Source of the DNA: Anisus vortex
Lineage: Eukaryota > Mollusca > Gastropoda > Planorbidae
NCBI GenBank assembly: GCA_949126835.1
Contig: OX421494.1
Location: forward strand, 25,892,185-25,956,184
Direction of reading: 5' to 3'
Length of the DNA: 64,000 nucleotides
Shown here piece after piece: positions 45,941 to 56,838 of this stretch. Below the pieces are notes generated by a model. The model saw only the letters and a program-made list of their open reading frames with translations, did no database searches and was not told where the DNA came from. Positions within the stretch are counted from its first letter, which is position 1, and every line of letters begins with the position of its first letter. The position numbers and the translations under genes are program-made.

Positions 45941-46799
45941 ATTTGTTTGTTTTTGCAAGTGCAAAAATTAAATAATTTAATATTACTATGTTTTTAGAGG
46001 TATTGTAAACCAGCAAGCACACCACGTCACATCGACGTTGATACGACGTGTTGTGTGCGCTGTAATAGATTTGTGTGCTGTGTTTCTATAACATTGTCTA
46101 AATCTCAAGCAATACGTTTAAAAAAACAGCCATATCTTGATAAAACAATAGCACAGATGTTTCTATCAGTTCAATTAGATTGATTTTCATACACAAATCA
46201 TGATCAATAATCCTACATTTCTAAGCAACCTTAATTTCCGTTTTTAAAAACGTAAAGAGATTCTCCCCCACCCTCCCAGCCCGCCCACAAGCAAATTTGA
46301 TGACGATCAAAAATGTAAGCTAAAGATTTGATTGTAACAAGATTTGAGATTCTCCTTCAATGTCAGACACGCGGGCAGTGGGACAGACATCAGAATTTTC
46401 TTTTTTTCTTCTCCTTCTCTTTTTTGCATTTCTATTGATAGTTGCCTTTTACAGCGCAAAAACAAACAAAAAAACTACAAACGAAAACATATTTTGAAAA
46501 CCGGCATTTATATTGTCCAATAAATAAAGCTGAATGTGAAAAATATAATACTTTTATGTTACAATAATAATTAGGCACAAATATCAAAACAAGTTGTTTT
46601 TTTGTTTTCACAAAGAAAATATTTATAGCAGTTGATGCTGTTGTTATTAGGAAAATCAATTTCTTTCAGTTGTTGCTGTTCGTGTTTCAAGTTTTAATGC
46701 AATGATGGTCTATTGATTTTTTTTTTACTTTCATTTTAGATGCAATTAATATTTTTTTTTGTAACTGAGTCGATTAGGTAACAGGAATTATTTCTTGAT
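45941..46799. other. Non-coding stretch
   Basis: An imperfect palindrome around CACCACGTC ... GACGTGTTGTGTGC lies at about 46019-46058. No gene. Confidence 0.45.
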
Positions 46800-47130
46800 A
46801 CCTGGTTTTATGTCATAAATTGACATTTTTTTTATTACAGCTGGTTTTATGTCATATGACATTTTGTATTATAGCTGGTTTAATTTCATATTTCAATTTG
46901 TAATATAGCTGGTTTTATGTCATATGACATTTTGTTTTAAATCTGGTTTTATGTCTTATTTCAATTTGTATTTTAGAAGGTTTTATGCCATTTGACATTG
47001 TGAATTATAGCTGGACTTATGTAATATGATATTTCGTATTATAGCTGGTTCTATGTTATAATATGACATTTTGTATTAAACCTGGTATTATGTCATATGA
47101 CAATTTGTATTATAGCTGGTTTTATATTAT
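46800..47130. repeat. Degenerate left edge of the 34/35-bp minisatellite field
   Basis: About nine diverged units of AGCTGGTTTTATGTCATATG plus ACATTTTGTATTAT (34 bp). Homologous to the array at 51221-52735 (shared ATGTCATAT and TTTGTATT). Confidence 0.85.
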
Positions 47131-50100
47131 ACGAGATGCTTGTCACGACCTAACTTGCACCAGGTCGGACACAGCATGTAATGAACTTAGAATAATGAAC
47201 ATGTTCAAAACATGGAGAATAATTCCTATTATGTGTTGGTTAAAATAGTACATATCTTATCTATTTACATATAATTCAGAAATAAAGAAATATAATTAAG
47301 GTCAGTATATAACATGACATATTAAAGTTATAGCAATGCATCATAACATTACAAAATTCAGCCCTTCCTTCGTTAACTCACTAACAAGGTCCGGTTCCTG
47401 GTGAGCTTTAGTCAGCACACTTAACACTCATCAAAGTCCGATCCAGGTCATCTCCAGTCAACACACTTAACATGTATCAATAGCCAATTTCGGTGATCTC
47501 CAGTCAACACACATAACATGTATCAATAGCTGATCCAGGTGATCTCTGGTCAACACACATAGCATGTATCAATAGACGATCCAGGTGATCTCCGGTCAAC
47601 ACACATAACATGTATCAATAGCCGATCCAGGTGATCTCCAGTCAACACACATAGCATGTATCAATAGTCCGATCCAGGTGATCTCTGGTCAACACACATA
47701 ACATGTATCAATAGCCGATCCAGGTGATCTACAGTCAACACACATAACATGTATCAATAGCCGATCCAGGTGATCTCTGGTCAACACACATAACATGTAT
47801 CAATAGCCGATCCAGGTGATCTACAGTCAACACACATAACATGTATCAATAGCCGATCCAGGTGATCTCCAGTCAACACACATAACATGTATCAATAGCC
47901 GATCCAGGTAATCTCCAGTCAACACACATAACATGTATCAATTGCCGATCCAGGTAATCTCCAGTCAACACACATAACATGTATCAATTGCCGATCCAGG
48001 TGATCTCTGGTCAACACACATAACATGTATCAATAGCCGATCCAGGTGATCTCCAGTCAACACACATAACATGTATCAATATCCGATCCAGGTGATCTCT
48101 GGTCAACACACATAACATGTATCAATAGCCGATCCAGGTGATCTCTGGTCAACACACATAACATGTATCAATAGCCGATCCAGGTGATCTCCAGTCATAA
48201 CACATACATGTATCAATAGCCGATCCAGGTGATCTCCAGTCAACACACATAACATGTATCAATAGCCGATCCAGGTTATCTCCAGTCAACACACATAACA
48301 TGTATCAATATCCGATCTAGGTGATCTCTGGTCAACACACATAACATGTATCAATAGCCGATCCAGGTGATCTCTGGTCAACACACATAACATGTATCAA
48401 TAGCCGATCCAGGTGATCTCCAGTCAACACACATACATGTATCAATAGCCGATCCAGGTGATCTCTGGTCAACACACATAACATGTATCAATAGCCGATC
48501 CAGGTGATCTCTGGTCAACACACATAACATGTATCAATTGCCGATCCAGGTGATCTCTGGTCAACACACATAACATGTATCAATAGCCGATCCAGGTAAT
48601 CTCCAGTCAACACACATAACATGTATCAATTGCCGATCCAGGTGATCTCTGGTCGACACACATAACATGTATCAATAGCCGATCCAGGTGATCTCCAGTC
48701 AACACACATAACATGTATCAATAGCCGATCCAGATGATCTACAGTCAACACACATAACATGTATAAATAGCCAATCCAGGTGATCTCCAATCAACACACA
48801 TAACATGTATCAATAGCCGATCCAGGTGATCTCCAGTCAACACACATAACATGTATCAATAGCCGATCCAGGTGATCTCTGGTCAACACACATAACATGT
48901 ATCAATAGCCGATCCAGGTGATCGCTGGTCAACACACATAACATGTATCAATAGCCGATCCAGGTGATCTCCAGTCAACACACATAACATGTTTCAATAG
49001 CCGATCCAGGTGATCTCTGGTCAACACACATAACATGTATCAATAGCCGATCCAGGTGATCTCTGGTCAACACACATAACATGTATCAATAGCCGATCCA
49101 GGTGATCTCTGGTCAACACACATAACATGTATCAATAGCCGATCCAGGTGATCTCTGGTCAACACACATAACATGTATCAATAGCCGATCCAGGTGATCT
49201 CTGGTCAACACACATAACATGTATCAATAGCCGATCCAGGTGATCTCCAGTCAACACACATAACATGTATCAATAGCCGATCCAGGTGATCTCTGGTCAA
49301 AACACATAACATGTATCAATAGCCGATCCAGGTGATCTCTGGTCAACACACATAACATGTATCAATAGCCGATCCAGGTGATCTCCAGTCAACACACATA
49401 ACATGTATCAATAGCCGATCCAGATGATCTACAGTCAACACACATAACATGTATCAATAGCCGATCCAGGTGATCTCTGGTCAACACACATAACATGTAT
49501 CAATAGCCGATCCAGGTGATCGCTGGTCAACACACATAACATGTATCAATAGCCGATCCAGGTGATCTCTGGTCAACACACATAACATGTATCAATAGCC
49601 GATCCAGGTGATCTCTGGTCAACACATATAACATGTATCAATAGCCGATCCAGGTGATCTCTGGTCAACACACATAACATGTATCAATAGCCGATCCAGG
49701 TGATCTCTGGTCAACACATATAACATGTATCAATAGCCGATCCAGGTGATCTCTGGTCAACACACATAACATGTATCAATAGCCGATCCAGGTGATCTCT
49801 GGTCAACATACATAACATGTATCAATAGCCGATCCAGGTGATCTCTGGTCAACACACATAACATGTATCAATAGCCGATCCAGGTGATCTCTGGTCAACA
49901 CACATAACATGTATCAATAGCCGATCCAGGTGATCTCTGGTCAACACACATAACATGTATCAATAGCCGATCCAGGTGATCTCCGGTCAACACACATAAC
50001 ATGTATCAATAGCCAATTCACTCGACCACGGCAACGTCTAATTCAAGATCACACACTAGGCATCTACTCAACATTTCGTCGAGGAATGTGAAAAATAATA

Positions 50101-50573
50101 ATAACAATTGATTGGAACAAAAGACTGCAAACCATGGAAATACAATTGAAGTCGAATATTAAATCTTTACAAGGAATAATTCTAGAATTATTATACATAA
50201 AACGCACAAGGTAATAAGTGAAAATATTATTAATACAGGACAATCCAATGCAATTATATAAGTTATACATCAATCTTAACTATTAAATCTTACCCCATAT
50301 GCACTCCGCTCATTCTAAAACGTCCAGGTATTGACCTCCTCCCTTTCCAGTCACACGCTAAACTGTACACCGTAAAGGAGAGTAGCCCCCTACACACATA
50401 ATCCCCCAGTGAAGACTATTCACCTTGGCTCAATGTTGGAGCATTGCTAATTGGGAGACGGGGAGTGCGAAATATGACAAGACAGGGGATGGGGAAAGGG
50501 CCACCAGTGTAAGGTTTGGGAGGGGGGGGGCAACAATTGCCACAAGTAAAATAGTAAACCAAACTCACTATTT
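47131..50573. other. 3.4-kb insertion carrying a 46-bp array
   Basis: It interrupts the 34-bp minisatellite between TTTTATATTAT and GACAATGTTGTATTATAG. Non-array flanks are about 280 bp on the left (with TGTCACGACC and a CGACCT/AGGTCG inverted repeat at 47146-47167) and 560 bp on the right. No TIR, hairpin end, protein or target duplication was found, so the origin is unknown. Confidence 0.5.
47411..50015. repeat. 46-bp minisatellite, about 57 units
   Basis: Unit CACACATAACATGTATCAAT, AGCCGATCCAGGTGATCTCT, GGTCAA (46 bp). The main variants differ at CTCTGGTC, CTCCAGTC and CTACAGTC and are interspersed. Unrelated in sequence to the 46-bp array at 13453. Confidence 0.98.
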
Positions 50574-50749
50574 GACAATGTTGTATTATAGCGTGTGTTA
50601 TTTTGGTCATATTACCTTTGAAACTGCATCTGGTTTTATACAAATATAACAATTTTTTCATATAGCCATTAGTATTATATCTGGTTTTTAAACGTAGATC
50701 CTTAACTATTCCTTGTATAGCTGGTTTTGTATCATTTTATTATTTCTAA
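50574..50749. repeat. Continuation of degenerate 34-bp units
   Basis: ATCTGGTTTTA and TATAGCTGGTTTTG words mark diverged units between the 3.4-kb insertion and the Helitron-like element. Confidence 0.7.
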
Positions 50750-51220
50750 CAAGCCAAATTGCCCAGCGTTCTCCCCGGGTGAAAAAAACAACAGGACCGC
50801 ATAAACTACAATTAAAAGAAAGCTATAAATCTAATATTTAAATTATTATTTTTTTTTACTGAAGACCTTTAGGAAAGTAATTTAAAATAAATATTGTGAT
50901 CGGGTAAAAAAATAGACAAGTATTTTTATTTAACAAAAATCTAAATTGCCCGTAGATTTACAATGTCTCTGGTTTTTAAAAGTAATATTTATTGAAAACA
51001 AATACAGAAAAAAGGTATAGTCTAATTGGAGAATCGAACCCGAGTCACCCGCAAGTCAGTCCGATACGTTAACCACTTAGCTAGCGAAGACACATGACAA
51101 ATCTGAAAAATTGTTAGACGCTATGTAGGCCAAGGGCTAGATAGGTCAGTGACACAAAACTCACGTGTTTTCAATTTGACCAATGGGAATCGGTTTACAG
51201 GGACTTTTTATTTATATAGA
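50750..51220 (-). mobile_element. Helitron-like non-autonomous element, 471 bp
   Basis: Minus strand starts TCTATATAAATAAAAAGTCC after host A, and ends with a near-perfect hairpin (CCCGG / CTGGG) followed by CAATTTGGCTTG and host T. The TC start, the subterminal 3' hairpin, A/T flanks and no target duplication fit a Helitron, though CTTG replaces the canonical CTRR. The 3' half matches 18346-18560. It carries a tRNA-like module at 51030-51090. It lies within the minisatellite field. Confidence 0.6.
51030..51090 (-). repeat. tRNA-like promoter module inside the Helitron-like element
   Basis: Minus strand: A box TAGCTAAGTGGTTA (51070-51083) and B box GGTTCGATTCT (51030-51040). The acceptor-stem halves GTCTTCG and AATTAGAC pair only partly, so I do not call a functional tRNA. 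Confidence 0.6.
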
Positions 51221-52735
51221 TATGACTGGTGTTTTATGTCATATAAAACTATTTGTATTTGAACTTTTTTATGTCATATAAAACTATTTGTATTTGAACT
51301 TTTTGATGTCATATAAAACTATTTGTATTTGAACTTTTTTATGTCATATAAAACTATTTGTATTTGAACTTTTTTATGTCATATAAAACTATTTGTATTT
51401 GAACTTTTTTATGTCATATAAAACTATTTGTATTTGAACTTTTTTATGTCATATAAAACTATTTGTATTTGAACTTTTTTATGTCATATAAAACTATTTG
51501 TATTTGAACTTTTTGATGTCATATAAAACTATTTGTATTTGAACTTTTTTATGTCATATAAAACTATTTGTATTTGAACTTTTTTATGTCATATAAAACT
51601 ATTTGTATTTGAACTTTTTTATGTCATATAAAACTATTTGTATTTGAACTTTTTTATGTCATATAAAACTATTTGTATTTGAACTTTTTTATGTCATATA
51701 AAACTATTTGTATTTGAACTTTTTTATGTCATATAAAACTATTTGTATTTGAACTTTTTTATGTCATATAAAACTATTTGTATTTGAACTTTTTGATGTC
51801 ATATAAAACTATTTGTATTTGAACTTTTTTATGTCATATAAAACTATTTGTATTTGAACTTTTTTATGTCATATAAAACTATTTGTATTTGAACTTTTTT
51901 ATGTCATATAAAACTATTTGTATTTGAACTTTTTTATGTCATATAAAACTATTTGTATTTGAACTTTTTTATGTCATATAAAACTATTTGTATTTGAACT
52001 TTTTTATGTCATATAAAACTATTTGTATTTGAACTTTTTTATGTCATATAAAACTATTTGTATTTGAACTTTTTTATGTCATATAAAACTATTTGTATTT
52101 GAACTTTTTGATGTCATATAAAACTATTTGTATTTGAACTTTTTTATGTCATATAAAACTATTTGTATTTGAACTTTTTTATGTCATATAAAACTATTTG
52201 TATTTGAACTTTTTTATGTCATATAAAACTATTTGTATTTGAACTTTTTTATGTCATATAAAACTATTTGTATTTGAACTTTTTTATGTCATATAAAACT
52301 ATTTGTATTTGAACTTTTTTATGTCATATAAAACTATTTGTATTTGAACTTTTTTATGTCATATAAAACTATTTGTATTTGAACTTTTTGATGTCATATA
52401 AAACTATTTGTATTTGAACTTTTTTATGTCATATAAAACTATTTGTATTTGAACTTTTTTATGTCATATAAAACTATTTGTATTTGAACTTTTTTATGTC
52501 ATATAAAACTATTTGTATTTGAACTTTTTTATGTCATATAAAACTATTTGTATTTGAACTTTTTTATGTCATATAAAACTATTTGTATTTGAACATTTTT
52601 ATGTCATATAAAACTATTTGTATTTGAACTTTTTTATGTCATATAATTTTTAGCACTATAGCTGTTTTTTTTGTCATATAACCTATATTTGTACTTTTGC
52701 GGTTATTATGTCATACAAATATCTGCACTAGATTT
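51221..52735. repeat. 35-bp minisatellite, about 40 units
   Basis: Unit ATGTCATATAAAACTATTTG plus TATTTGAACTTTTTT. Nearly identical from about 51231 to 52640, then two or three diverged units. A T-to-G variant (TTTTTGATG) recurs at about 51301, 51511, 51791, 52106 and 52386, that is at 6-, 8-, 9- and 8-unit intervals. Confidence 0.98.
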
Positions 52736-52783
52736 CCATCTCAATCTAATCAATTAGACTATGTTCTTCTTCTGCCTTCTCGA

Positions 52784-54608
52784 TTATCGACGTCTGTGGT
52801 CCTTCCTAGGACATAGGCCGCCAACAAGGGTCCTCCAGGCATCTCTATCCTTGGCCAGTCTCTCCAGCTTCCCCCAAGTAAGGCCAAATTCTGTGGTATC
52901 TGCTTTTTCATCTCTGCGCCAGGTGTTCCTGGGTCGACCTCTTTTCCGTTTTCCCCCAGAATCCTTCTTAAACAGTTATTTATAAAGGACTGTAGTTTCT
53001 TTATATTCTTGGCCGTGGTTCTCCAAGTTTCAGCTCCATACAGCAGCACAGGTTTCACCATGGTCTTGAAGATCCTGATCTTTAGGTTGTTTCTCAGGTT
53101 TGTGGAGACCCAGACATTCCTGAATTGTCGGAAGGCCGTTCGCGCCTTTCCAACCCTTGTTTTTACATCAGCATCTGTCCCACCTTGCTTGTCCACAATG
53201 CTGCCAAGATAGACAAAACTCTCAACTTCTTCTAGTGCTTCTTCTTCCAGAATAATGGGTGTAGTACTGGTGGCATTGACTTTGAGGACCCTACTCTTCC
53301 CTTTGTGTATATTAAGACCAATGCTTGTAGAAGTGGCTGCAACATTGCTATATTTCTCCTGCATCTGCTGTTGAGTATGAGAGAGAAGGGCAAGATCATC
53401 AGCAAAGTCAAGATCATCTAGTTGGTCCCACAAGGTCCATTGGATACCATTCCGCATCTGATGTGTGGATGTTTTCATCACCCAGTCGATGGCCAGGAGA
53501 AACAGGAATGGCGAAAGCAAGCATCCTTGTCTCACACCGGTCTTCACCTGAAAAGCATCTGTCACCTGATGGCCGTGGACAACTCGGCAGGTCATTCCTT
53601 CATAAGAGTTCCTGATTATGTACACAATTTTCTGCGGCACTCCATAATGCCTCAACAGTCTCCAGAGGGTTTGCCTATCTACACTGTCGAAGGCTTTCTC
53701 GTAATCAACAAAGTTGACATAGAGGGGTGAATTCCACTCCAGTGACTGCTCTAGGATGATGCGCAGTGTTGCAATATGGTCAGTACAGGATCTGTTGGTA
53801 CGGAAGCCGGCTTGCTGGTCTCGCAGCAGGGGGTCAACAGCATTTTATTCTGTTGAGTAGCACACGATTGAAGACTTTGCTTGGTATAGACAGTAAAGTG
53901 ATCCATCTGTAGTTAGAGCAAGAGCTTAGGTCGCCCTTCTTTGGGATTTTGATGAGGTATCCCTCCTTCCACTCAGAAGGTACCTGGCCAGATCTTCGTG
54001 AACAGGGGGTATAGCATCTCCACAATGGTTTCTACGTCAGTCTTGAGTGCCTCTGCTGGTATGCCATCAGGTCCAGAAGCCTTGCCATTTCTAAGTTGTT
54101 TGATGGCCATGCGTATCTCTTCCTTGGTGGGTGTGTTGCAGTCAATTAACAGGTCGCTGTCAGCTGGCTGTATATCTGGTGGGTTCCTTGGTTCTGGCCT
54201 GTTAAGGAGCTCTTCAAAGTGTTTTTTCCATCTACCTCTTTGTTGCTCCTCATTTGGTATGGTCTTACCATCTTTGTCCTTCACTGGTCTCTCTGGCTTT
54301 GCAAATTTCCCAGATAGTTTCTTGATGGTAGCAAACAATTCCCGCATATTCCCCTGGTATGCTGCATATTCTGCCTCTTTGGCAAGCCTGTCTAGAAAAA
54401 AATTATTTTTGTCTGTCTTGATGTATTTCTTTACAATCCTATTGGCTTCTGCATACTCTCTTTGGGACTTGTTTTTTTGTGCACGTGTACGGCTGATGTT
54501 CAATTCTGCCTTCTTCCTTTTCCTCTCTTCTATTGTCTTCAGTGTCTCCGCTGTTATCCATTCTTTGTGCCCATGTTTCCTGCTCCCCAACACTTCTTGA
54601 CATGTTGA
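52784..54608 (-). pseudogene. RTE-type LINE reverse transcriptase part, dead
   Basis: Continues the endonuclease frame after a single TAG (54609-54611). Order on the minus strand: linker (HKEWITAETL), N-terminal RT region (RPVKDKDGKTIPNEEQQ, LRNGKASGPDGIPAEALK), finger (SEWKEGYLIKIPKKGDL), palm motif A (FVDYEKAFDSVDR, about 53700), GVRQGCLLSPFLF (about 53540), catalytic DDLDFADDLALL (about 53410), FVYLGSIVD, VLLYGAETWR, then the tail GKRKRGRPRNTWRR and KDRDAWRTLVGGLCP with the stop at 52784. Breaks: an 8-bp deletion near 53985 (after LFTKIW), a 2-bp deletion near 53845 (after LLNRIK), and an out-of-frame deletion of some 45-50 codons at about 52960 (after NCLRRIL). It would have copied element RNA by target-primed reverse transcription. 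It cannot be made as one protein now. Clade assignment to RTE is from family knowledge. Confidence 0.9.
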
Positions 54609-55619
54609 CTAGACTGCTTTCTTTACTCTTTTCCACTTTTCATCAATGGACTCTTCGTCTAGCATTTCACGTAAGACTTGGAACTTGTTAGAAAGAGTGA
54701 TTTTGAACTCATCCTGTTTCTGCTTGTCCATCAGGAGGGAGGTGTTGTAGTTCAATCTATGTGATGACTGCTCTATGTGGTGTCTTTTCAGTTTTAGTTT
54801 TAACCGAGCCACTAGAAGATGGTGGTCTGAGGCAACGTCAGCTCCTCTCTTGACACGCACATCTTGGAGAGATCGCCTGAATTTCTTCCCAATACACACA
54901 TGGTCTATTTGGTTTGTCGTTCGGATCTCAGGGGAGACCCATGTAGCCTTGTGTATACTCTTGTGCTGGAAGAAACTCCCGCCTATGGCTAGATTGGTAG
55001 TGGCGCATAGGTCAGAAAATCTTTCTCCGTTGTTGTTCATTTCACCCATTCCTTGCTTCCCCATGGTCCATTCATAACCCGTGTTGTCACTATCAATCTT
55101 GGCATTGAAGTCCCCCATGAGGATGATGATGTTCTTCCTGGGACGACCCTGGACCACAGCTAGAATTCTGTCATAAAAGGCATCCTTGTCCTCTTCACTT
55201 TCATTAGTTGATGCATAGCACTGAACGACATCTAGGTTGATGTTTCGCTTCTTCGTTCCGAAGGATGCTGTCAGGATTCTGGGCCCATGCGCCTCCCATC
55301 CGATGAGCGCTCTTTGGGCTGTCTTTGATAGCATCAAGGCCACTCCCTGGGTGTTTGGTGCATCGTCATCCTCGTGGCCTGAGAAAAGCAGCAACTCTCC
55401 TGAGATCAGCCTCCTCTGTCCAGAGCCAGTCCATATTGCTTCGCTAATCCCAAGTATGGCAAGGTTATTGTTTCTCATCTCAGCCGCTACTTGCGCAGTC
55501 TTGCCTGTCTCGTACATTGTTTGCAAGTTCCAAGTTCCAATTATGGCAGTGGTCCTGGTGGAGATGATGGAGGTCGGCCTAGTAGCTTCCAGATTCTGGT
55601 TTTCACCACTCGGCGTCAT
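54609..55619 (-). CDS. RTE-type LINE AP-like endonuclease domain, intact frame
   Basis: 336 codons of the exonuclease-endonuclease-phosphatase fold, which nicks target DNA for retrotransposition. Visible active-site elements are GTWNLQTM (Asn31), GISEAIW (Glu60), MGDFNAKID (Asp170, Asn172), NQIDHV (about 237-241) and ASDHHLLV (Asp265, His266). The first ATG is 55617-55619. The frame is open about 25 codons further upstream without another ATG (reading TPTRRKTKD). In active relatives it is fused to the reverse transcriptase; here a TAG at 54609-54611 cuts it off. All catalytic residues persist, which suggests a fairly recent death. A bare EEP protein could in principle be made, but nothing suggests host use. 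Such genes are often misnamed craniofacial development protein 2-like in automatic annotation. Confidence 0.9.
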   Translation of the reverse strand: MTPSGENQNLEATRPTSIISTRTTAIIGTWNLQTMYETGKTAQVAAEMRNNNLAILGISEAIWTGSGQRRLISGELLLFSGHEDDDAPNTQGVALMLSKTAQRALIGWEAHGPRILTASFGTKKRNINLDVVQCYASTNESEEDKDAFYDRILAVVQGRPRKNIIILMGDFNAKIDSDNTGYEWTMGKQGMGEMNNNGERFSDLCATTNLAIGGSFFQHKSIHKATWVSPEIRTTNQIDHVCIGKKFRRSLQDVRVKRGADVASDHHLLVARLKLKLKRHHIEQSSHRLNYNTSLLMDKQKQDEFKITLSNKFQVLREMLDEESIDEKWKRVKKAV

Positions 55620-55965
55620 ATATTCCTCAACTGGGAATCTATCCTCTCCCAGGACCGAAATGTCTTTAGTTTTCCTTCTTGTTGGCGTTTTTGTAACATA
55701 GTGTATTTATGTGACAGGGTTGTTAGCCCTGTGCACAACCATCTGGGGGGATGCCCCTCACAGCTATCCGGGGAGCTGCCTTTAATTTTGGGAAAGGTAC
55801 CCTAGCCTTTGTGGTTCTACCCACTTCCTGCAAGGCAGCAGGTTCTGATTTTGGTCCGCCCTGGGTATTTGATTTCCCCAGTACCTACCATATCTGGTGG
55901 GCATTCCCCTATCCGCCACCCGGGGAGGCGCCCGATGGGAGATCAGAAACTCCACACGAGAGACT
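55620..55965 (-). mobile_element. 5' UTR of the RTE-type LINE
   Basis: Minus strand shows GATCTCCCATCGGGCGCC, ATGCCCACCAGATATGGT and AGGTACTGGGGAAATC, a GC-rich leader typical of RTE-like elements in flatworms and molluscs (family knowledge). The leader makes this copy close to full length, 52740-55965. The exact 5' end is approximate. Confidence 0.65.
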
Positions 55966-55984
55966 ATGTTGCTGTGTTTATAAC

Positions 55985-56418
55985 AGCTGTGTACTTCATG
56001 TCCTTCTGTATGGCGCCGAATTTTTGCGCATGACACAACAGGACCTTGCGAAGCTTTCCACTTTTCACACGAAAAACCTCAGGATGAAATTGAAAATTTT
56101 CTGGCCAAAGAAAATAACCAAGGAAGATTTAATGTCCTAATGCAACCACGAAGACATGGGCACTATCATAATGAAAAGGCGTTGGCGATAGATTGGCCAT
56201 GTGCTGAGAAGAGAGGAAGGGAACATCTGCAAGACAGTCCTACATTGGACTCCAGAAGGAAAAAGAAAGAGAGGTCAACCAAAAGTAACTGGCGCAGAAC
56301 AGTGGAGCAGGAATTAAAGGAATTCGGTCACACCTGGGATACGATTGGAATTGTCGCACGTGACAGAGAAAGATGGAAAGACTTTTGCCCTTTGCGCTTA
56401 CGACGTTACGGACAGTAA
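55985..56418 (+). pseudogene. Second LINE, carboxy-terminal fragment
   Basis: Plus strand: VLLYGAEFLRMTQQDLAKLS, KNLRMKLKIFWPKKITKEDL, then after a frame change GTIIMKRRWR, a TAG, IGHVLRREEGNICKTVLHW, PEGKRKRGQPKVT, and in a third frame WRRTVEQELKEFGHTWDTIG and VARDRERWKDF. This is the post-palm and basic tail of an RTE-like reverse transcriptase, about 140 codons, 5'-truncated. At least two frameshifts and one stop. Its sequence differs from the neighbour at 52784, so it is a separate insertion, transcriptionally divergent from it and starting about 20 bp beyond its leader. Confidence 0.8.
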
Positions 56419-56505
56419 ATAAGTCAGTTGTGTTTATAGTAGAATGTGAAGAAGGAGATCCTTATAACAGTGGAAACGTGTAGATACTAGTGCCATGCTT
56501 ATTTA

Positions 56506-56838
56506 GTATGTGCAATATTCTTAGATTAAACAGCTGACCATCGTCTAACAAGATCTGAAGCTGTGTGCAATATTCTTAAATTAAACAGCTGACCATCGTC
56601 TAACAAGATCTGAAGTTGTGTGCAATATTCTTAGATTAAACAGCTGATTATCGTCTAACAAGATCTGAAGCTCATTGCAATATTCTTAAATTAAACAGCT
56701 GACCATCGTCTAAAAAGATCTGAAGCTGTGTGCAATATTCTTAGATTAAACAGCTGACCATCGTCTAACAAGATCTGAAGCTGTGTGCAATATTCTTAGA
56801 TTACACAGCTGACAATCGTCTGACAAGTCCTGAAGGGT
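56506..56838. repeat. 55-bp minisatellite, six units
   Basis: Unit GTGTGCAATATTCTTAGATT, AAACAGCTGACCATCGTCTA, ACAAGATCTGAAGCT (55 bp). It begins about 90 bp after the LINE tail. Confidence 0.95.

Noticed and set aside
47141..50400. Solo LTR beginning TGTCACGACC with an internal array
   Set aside because: No matching end with a flanking 4-6 bp duplication and no primer-binding site could be found.
51018..51100. Functional tRNA gene
   Set aside because: A and B boxes are good, but the acceptor stem pairs only over four positions, and it sits inside a transposon-like unit.
52761..55805. Plus-strand frames of 100-200 codons
   Set aside because: Antisense shadows of the minus-strand LINE, where conserved codon structure leaves the opposite strand open.
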